DNA from: Acidimicrobiales bacterium
Lineage (GTDB): Bacteria; Actinomycetota; Acidimicrobiia; Acidimicrobiales; Poriferisodaliceae
Assembly (NCBI GenBank): GCA_020631315.1
Contig: JAHDHM010000102.1
Coordinates: 1 to 10,237, forward strand
Direction of reading: 5' to 3'
DNA length: 10,237 bases
A model generated the notes under the pieces. The model searched no databases, was not told the origin of the DNA, and saw only the letters and a list, made by a program, of their open reading frames with translations. The first letter of the stretch is position 1, and each line of letters starts with the position of its first letter. This document shows positions 6,552 through 10,237 of the stretch, one piece after another. Both the position numbers and the translations under genes were made by a program.

Positions 6552-7334
6552 ATGCCGTTCGCCGACCTGTCCGCCGCGACGATCCACCACGACCAGGCCG
6601 GCGACGGGCCGCCGCTGCTCGTGATCAACGGCACCGGCAGCGACCTGCGCAACAAGCCGAACCCACTCCAGTGGCCCATCGTGAAGCAGCACACCGTGTT
6701 GGCCTATGACCATCGCGGCCTCGGACAGTCGACTCCTCACGAGCCGGGCACCCAACCGACCATGGCCGACTTCGCCGCCGACGCGGCCGAACTCGTCGAC
6801 CACGTCGGATGGGAGCGGTTCGCCGTGCTCGGCATCTCCTTCGGCGGGATGGTCGCCCAGGAACTCGCCATCGCCGCAGCCGACCGCGTCTCGAAGCTGG
6901 TGCTCGCGTGCACCTCGTCCGGTGGCGACGGCGGGGCGTCGTACCCCTTGCACGAGCTCTACGCGGGACCAGCCGCTGCACGCGGCGAGACCTACCTCGA
7001 CATCGCCGACCTCCGGCACCGTACGGACCCGGCATTGCTCGACCGGGCGCGAGCCGCGATGGCCGCACGCCCGATGCCCGAGATCGTTCCCGACGGACTG
7101 ACACGCCAGCTCGAGGCACGTCGCCACCACGACACCTGGGAACGTCTGCATCAGATCACGTGCCCGACGTTCGTGATGTTCGGTCGCCACGACGGTGTGG
7201 CGCCGCCGGAGAACTCCGAGGCGCTCGCCCGCCAGATCCCCGACGCCCGGCTGTCCGGCTACGAGGGTGGCCACATGTTCCTCGCACAAGACCGCAGCTC
7301 GTGGACCGACCTGCTCGCCTTCCTCACCGACTGA
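6552..7334 (+). CDS. Alpha/beta-fold hydrolase, coupled to the acyl-CoA ligase
   Basis: This 260-residue serine hydrolase has a full apparent triad: Ser96 in the nucleophile elbow GISFGGM (94-100), Asp214 in GRHDGVAPP, and His241 in EGGHMF. The oxyanion region is INGTGSD (25-31), where many relatives have HG, and YDHRGLGQS (52-60) is typical of the family. A short cap lies between about residues 125 and 195. No signal peptide is seen, so it is cytosolic. The start is three bases past the ligase stop, with only a weak GAGAG before it, so translation is probably coupled. Lactonase, esterase, C-C hydrolase and thioesterase activities are all possible. The partnership with a CoA ligase suggests it makes the acid substrate or edits its products, which is inference. 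Confidence 0.9.
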   Translation: MPFADLSAATIHHDQAGDGPPLLVINGTGSDLRNKPNPLQWPIVKQHTVLAYDHRGLGQSTPHEPGTQPTMADFAADAAELVDHVGWERFAVLGISFGGMVAQELAIAAADRVSKLVLACTSSGGDGGASYPLHELYAGPAAARGETYLDIADLRHRTDPALLDRARAAMAARPMPEIVPDGLTRQLEARRHHDTWERLHQITCPTFVMFGRHDGVAPPENSEALARQIPDARLSGYEGGHMFLAQDRSSWTDLLAFLTD

Positions 7335-7370
7335 TCCGAACAGGCCGGTGCCGTCCGTCGGAGGTGACCG

Positions 7371-7399
7371 GCGACAGGACCGGCGACGGCCGATAGGGT
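7371..7399 (+). promoter_or_regulatory. Putative promoter of the RNA helicase gene
   Basis: GCGACA (7371-7376; four of six match TTGACA) and TAGGGT (7394-7399) are 17 bp apart. This predicts a leader of about 60 bases before the ATG at 7467. The -35 lies in a tandem imperfect 12-bp repeat (GACCGGCGACAG at 7366-7377, GACCGGCGACGG at 7378-7389). The long leader could carry regulation, as is common for cold-shock helicases, but no clear structure was found. Confidence 0.4.
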
Positions 7400-7466
7400 C
7401 GCGGGTCGACGCCACCGCCGTGGCGACGAGATCGCCGCGACGTTCGGGTCGTGATGAGGACACGAC

Positions 7467-9155
7467 ATGAACGACGAGACGACCCAGGTCGAGGCTGAAG
7501 AGCAGCCTGCGACCGCATCGGGCTTCGCCAACCTCGACCTCCGACCGGAGCTGCTCGACTCGCTGGCCGACCTCGGTTTCGAGGATCCGACACCGATCCA
7601 GTTCGAGACGATCCCGCTGTTGATGGCCGGTCACGACGTGCTCGGCCAGGCCGCCACCGGCACCGGAAAAACCGCGTCGTTCGGCATCCCGATCGTCCAG
7701 TCGATCGAGCCGGGCCGCGTCGACGCACCCTTGGCACTGGTTCTCGCCCCCACTCGCGAACTCGCCGTCCAGGTCGCCGAGGCCATCACCGGCTACGGCG
7801 CGCAGCAGCGCGTCCGCGTCGTGGCCGTCTACGGCGGCGCACCAGCACACGAGCAGGTACGCGCACTGCGACGCGGTGCGCACGTCGTGGTCGCCACACC
7901 CGGTCGAGCGATCGACCTGATCAACCGCGGTGCACTCGTCCTCGACGACATTCGCACCGTTGTCCTCGACGAGGCCGACGAGATGCTGGACATGGGCTTC
8001 GCTGAGGACATCGAGACGATCCTCGACGCCACGCCGAAGGACCGCCAGACCGTGCTGTTCTCGGCGACGATGCCGCCGCGTATCGAGTCGATCGCCGCCC
8101 GCCACCAGAACGAGCCCGTCCGCATCGAGGTCGGGCTGGGTGCCGAGGCTCCGGCGAACGAGCTCGTTCGTCAGACCGTGTACCTGGTCGCCCGCAAGCA
8201 CAAGCCGGCAGCGCTCGGCCGCATCATCGACATCGAGAACCCGACGTCGGCGCTGGTGTTCTGCAAGACCCGCAGCGACGTCGACGATCTGACCGAGACG
8301 ATGAACGCGCGCGGCTATCGAGCCGAAGCCCTGCACGGCGGCATGGACCAGCATCAGCGCGACCGTGTCATGGGCCGCCTCCGCGACGGCACGGCCAACC
8401 TGCTCGTCGCGACCGACGTCGCCGCTCGCGGCCTCGACGTCGACACGCTCAGCCACGTCGTCAACTACGACGTCCCGACGCAGCCCGAGAGCTACGTGCA
8501 CCGCATCGGCCGCGTGGGTCGAGCAGGCCGCGAGGGCGTCGCGATCACCCTCGCCGAACCCAACCGCAAGCGCCTGTTGCGCGACATCGAACGGCTGGTC
8601 GGCCGCGAGATCGAGATCGGCAAGGTGCCCACCGTCGAGCAACTCCGAGGCCGCCAGCTCGAGCTCACGACCGACGCAGTCCGCGAGGCCATGGCAGGCG
8701 ATGATCTCGAGGACCTCGCGCCCGTCCTGCACGAGCTGCTGGGACAAGCCGACGAGCGCACGATCGCCCTCGCCGCGATCAAGCTCGTGCACGAAGCCAG
8801 GAACTCCTCCGTCGACGAGTCCTTCATTCCCGAGGTCGCCGACCGCAAGGAACGTCGCAACGACCGCGATCGCAACAGCCGCGATCGCGATCGCGGCCGG
8901 CAGCGCGACGACCGCGGGCGTGGCAACGACGGTGGACGCTTCGACCGAGATCGCGGCCGAGGTCGCGAAGATCGTGGCCGCGACGACCGTGGCGGCCCGG
9001 CCTCGTCTACGTCGGTGTCGGTAAACGCGGCGGCGTGCGACCCGGCGACCTGGTCGGCGCGATCGCCAACGAGACCGGGCTGTCCGGCAGCGACATCGGC
9101 CCCATCAAGATCAGCGAACACTTCAGCGTGGTCGGGGTACCCGACCGCGACGTGA
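7467..9155 (+). CDS. DEAD-box ATP-dependent RNA helicase, C-terminus frameshifted
   Basis: It unwinds RNA duplexes with ATP, and by architecture belongs to the DeaD/CsdA-like group used in ribosome assembly and cold response. Visible motifs are the Q motif (FANLDL to PTPIQ, residues 20-45), ATGTGKT (63-69), PTRELA (95-100), TPGR (144-147), DEAD (168-171), SAT (199-201), LVFCKT (263-268), ATDVAARGLDV (315-325) and HRIGRVGRAG (345-354; Val replaces the usual Thr). Residues 460-510 are a basic Arg/Asp/Gly-rich RGG-like tract. After GGP at about residue 511 the frame turns into Ser/Thr/Ala/Pro-rich nonsense up to the stop at 9155. The expected DbpA-type RNA-binding domain lies in the -1 frame (9002-9229), so a full product would be about 587 residues. 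TGAGGA (7455-7460) six bases before the ATG supports the start. Confidence 0.88.
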   Translation: MNDETTQVEAEEQPATASGFANLDLRPELLDSLADLGFEDPTPIQFETIPLLMAGHDVLGQAATGTGKTASFGIPIVQSIEPGRVDAPLALVLAPTRELAVQVAEAITGYGAQQRVRVVAVYGGAPAHEQVRALRRGAHVVVATPGRAIDLINRGALVLDDIRTVVLDEADEMLDMGFAEDIETILDATPKDRQTVLFSATMPPRIESIAARHQNEPVRIEVGLGAEAPANELVRQTVYLVARKHKPAALGRIIDIENPTSALVFCKTRSDVDDLTETMNARGYRAEALHGGMDQHQRDRVMGRLRDGTANLLVATDVAARGLDVDTLSHVVNYDVPTQPESYVHRIGRVGRAGREGVAITLAEPNRKRLLRDIERLVGREIEIGKVPTVEQLRGRQLELTTDAVREAMAGDDLEDLAPVLHELLGQADERTIALAAIKLVHEARNSSVDESFIPEVADRKERRNDRDRNSRDRDRGRQRDDRGRGNDGGRFDRDRGRGREDRGRDDRGGPASSTSVSVNAAACDPATWSARSPTRPGCPAATSAPSRSANTSAWSGYPTAT

Positions 9156-9229
9156 ACGAGGTCGTCGACGCGATCAACGGTTCCACCATCCGTGGCAAGC
9201 GGGCCAAGGCCCGACGCTTCGTCGAATAG
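9002..9229 (+). pseudogene. DbpA-type RNA-binding domain of the helicase, out of frame
   Basis: In the frame one base back from the helicase, translation gives LVYVGVGKRGG, VRPGDLVGAIANETG, IGPIKISEHFSVVGVP and a final [14 protein letters not shown] before TAG at 9227-9229. This is a good match in length (about 75 residues) and pattern to the DbpA C-terminal domain, which binds structured RNA such as 23S rRNA hairpins. It has no convincing start of its own (a GTG at 9035 falls inside the domain), so it is the tail of the helicase gene rather than a separate gene. A one-base deletion around 8991-9002 would explain it, whether real, a sequencing error, or bypassed by recoding. Confidence 0.82.
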
Positions 9230-9382
9230 CAGGACGCTCGGGCTTCGCCCTCGCTCTTGGCCGTTACCTCCGGCACAACTGGGCTGTGACGGATGCGACA
9301 GACCAGGCCGTGTTCCCACAGCGACGGGGCTCCTACGCTTCATCGCTTCTGCCAGCGACCGACGGGACCGTCGTGTCGTGTG

Positions 9383-9420
9383 CGACCTCGAGTCGCAACC
9401 ACCGACGAATCTCGAGGTCG
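9383..9420 (+). promoter_or_regulatory. Inverted repeat that could sequester the SulP ribosome-binding site
   Basis: CGACCTCGAG (9383-9392) and CTCGAGGTCG (9411-9420) are perfect 10-base complements around an 18-base loop. The right arm contains GAGG (9414-9417), the SD sequence five bases before the GTG at 9423. In the mRNA the hairpin would hide the ribosome-binding site. In DNA it could instead be a dyad operator. Confidence 0.45.
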
Positions 9421-9422
9421 AC

Positions 9423-10237
9423 GTGCAGCACTCCCCCACCACTCCGCGACCGAGCCTGTCCTCGCGCATCTCCGACGAGTGGTTCTCGAACACCCGCACC
9501 GACCTGCTCTCGGGTCTGCTCGTCGCACTGGCGCTGATCCCCGAGGCGATCTCGTTCTCGATCATCGCCGGTGTCGATCCGAAGGTCGGGCTCTACGCCT
9601 CGTTCTCCATCGCGATCATCATCGCCTTCGCCGGCGGGCGCTCGGGGATGATCTCTGCCGCGACCGGGGCCATGGCCCTCGTACTCGTGCCCCTCGTCGA
9701 GGAACACGGCGTCGCCTATCTGTTCGCGGCGACGATCCTCGCCGGCGTCCTCCAGGTCGCACTCGGCTGGCTGGGTGTCGGCTCCCTCATGCGGTTCATC
9801 CCGCGTACCGTCATGGTCGGCTTCGTCAACGCGCTGGCGATCCTCATCTTCCTCGCTCAGGTCCCGCACATCCTGCTGAACGGTGACGATGCCGACTCCT
9901 CGCAGCTGCCGCTGAACCTGCTCTTCATCGCCATCGGCCTCGGCGTCATCTACGGCCTCCCCCGCATCACCACTGCGGTCCCGTCGCCACTCGTGGCCAT
10001 CGTCGTGCTCGCCGGCGCCGCGATGACGATGGATCTCGATCTGCCGACGGTCGGCGACATGGGCGAACTGCCGAGTGCGCTGCCCTTCGTCAGCCTTCCC
10101 GACGTCCCGTTCACGCTCGAGACCCTCGGCATCATCCTGCCGTTCGCGATCACGCTGGCCCTCGTGGGGCTGCTCGAGTCGCTCCTCACGGCGCAGCTCC
10201 TCGACGACATGACCGACACCGACTCGGACAAGAACGT
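9423..10237 (+). CDS. SulP-family inorganic anion permease, N-terminal 271 residues; runs off the right edge
   Basis: The frame is open from GTG 9423 to the end of the window. SulP (SLC26-like) proteins carry sulfate, bicarbonate or other anions, as symporters or exchangers, through a 14-helix membrane domain. Visible signatures are [20 protein letters not shown] (about residues 27-46), [13 protein letters not shown] just after it, [15 protein letters not shown], then [17 protein letters not shown], and [21 protein letters not shown] near the visible end. Several long hydrophobic helices are evident. The usual C-terminal STAS domain, if present, lies outside. GAGG five bases before 9423 supports this start. 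A GTG at 9378 would add 15 residues but lacks a clear SD sequence. TACGCT (9334-9339) is a possible -10. The substrate cannot be chosen from this part; bicarbonate (BicA-like) and sulfate are both open. Confidence 0.88.
   Translation, partial: MQHSPTTPRPSLSSRISDEWFSNTRTDLLSGLLVALALIPEAISFSIIAGVDPKVGLYASFSIAIIIAFAGGRSGMISAATGAMALVLVPLVEEHGVAYLFAATILAGVLQVALGWLGVGSLMRFIPRTVMVGFVNALAILIFLAQVPHILLNGDDADSSQLPLNLLFIAIGLGVIYGLPRITTAVPSPLVAIVVLAGAAMTMDLDLPTVGDMGELPSALPFVSLPDVPFTLETLGIILPFAITLALVGLLESLLTAQLLDDMTDTDSDKN

Noticed and set aside
5973..8792. A 939-codon open frame on the minus strand, opposite the ligase, hydrolase and helicase genes
   Set aside because: It lies antisense to three genes with intact family motifs. 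Its product shows no recognisable domain and has the Arg/Val/Asp/Gly-rich make-up typical of spurious frames opposite high-GC genes.
8865..8990. GATCGC-rich repetitive stretch near the end of the helicase gene
   Set aside because: It is explained by codons for the Arg/Asp/Gly-rich tail; it is not a separate repeat element.
9237..9252. Possible terminator GGGC-TTC-GCCC after the helicase
   Set aside because: The stem is only 4 bp and no T-run follows.

Overview
The window is about two-thirds G+C. Its codon choice, GTG starts, starts without a Shine-Dalgarno (SD) sequence, and mix of thiolase, SRPBCC, acyl-CoA ligase and alpha/beta hydrolase genes suggest a high-GC actinobacterium. My guess is an Acidimicrobiia (Ilumatobacter-like) chromosome. 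No rRNA, tRNA, CRISPR array, transposase or phage gene was seen, and no gene-free stretch exceeds 300 bases.

Left part (1-2170). A divergent pair flanks a striking intergenic array. Leftward are a small membrane-anchored protein with a polyacidic tail (53-403) and the start of a coupled downstream gene running off the edge (1-60). Rightward is a ferric-reductase-type haem/FAD/NAD(P)H transmembrane oxidoreductase (569-2038), closed by a strong hairpin terminator. The array (488-545) holds three GCTTCAG-like heptamers facing each gene at 10-11 bp steps, as expected for an OmpR/PhoB-type response regulator. This is the strongest candidate for a little-described system: a regulated surface redox or metal-related module.

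Middle part (2166-7334). A thiolase with its own promoter is followed by an SRPBCC-fold protein. Next come two small two-helix membrane proteins that are diverged tandem paralogues, then a class I adenylate-forming acyl-CoA ligase and an alpha/beta hydrolase three bases apart. The thiolase, ligase and hydrolase fit acyl-CoA metabolism, but no substrate can be read from the sequence. Three consecutive genes (4067, 4568, 5085) lack an SD sequence and have a -10-like hexamer 6-7 bases before the start codon, suggesting leaderless mRNAs.

Right part (7371-10237). A DEAD-box RNA helicase has its DbpA-type C-terminal RNA-binding domain displaced into another frame by an apparent single-base loss near 8991-9002. 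After it comes the first 271 residues of a SulP-family anion permease, running off the right edge. A 10-bp perfect inverted repeat there would bury the permease's SD sequence in a hairpin.
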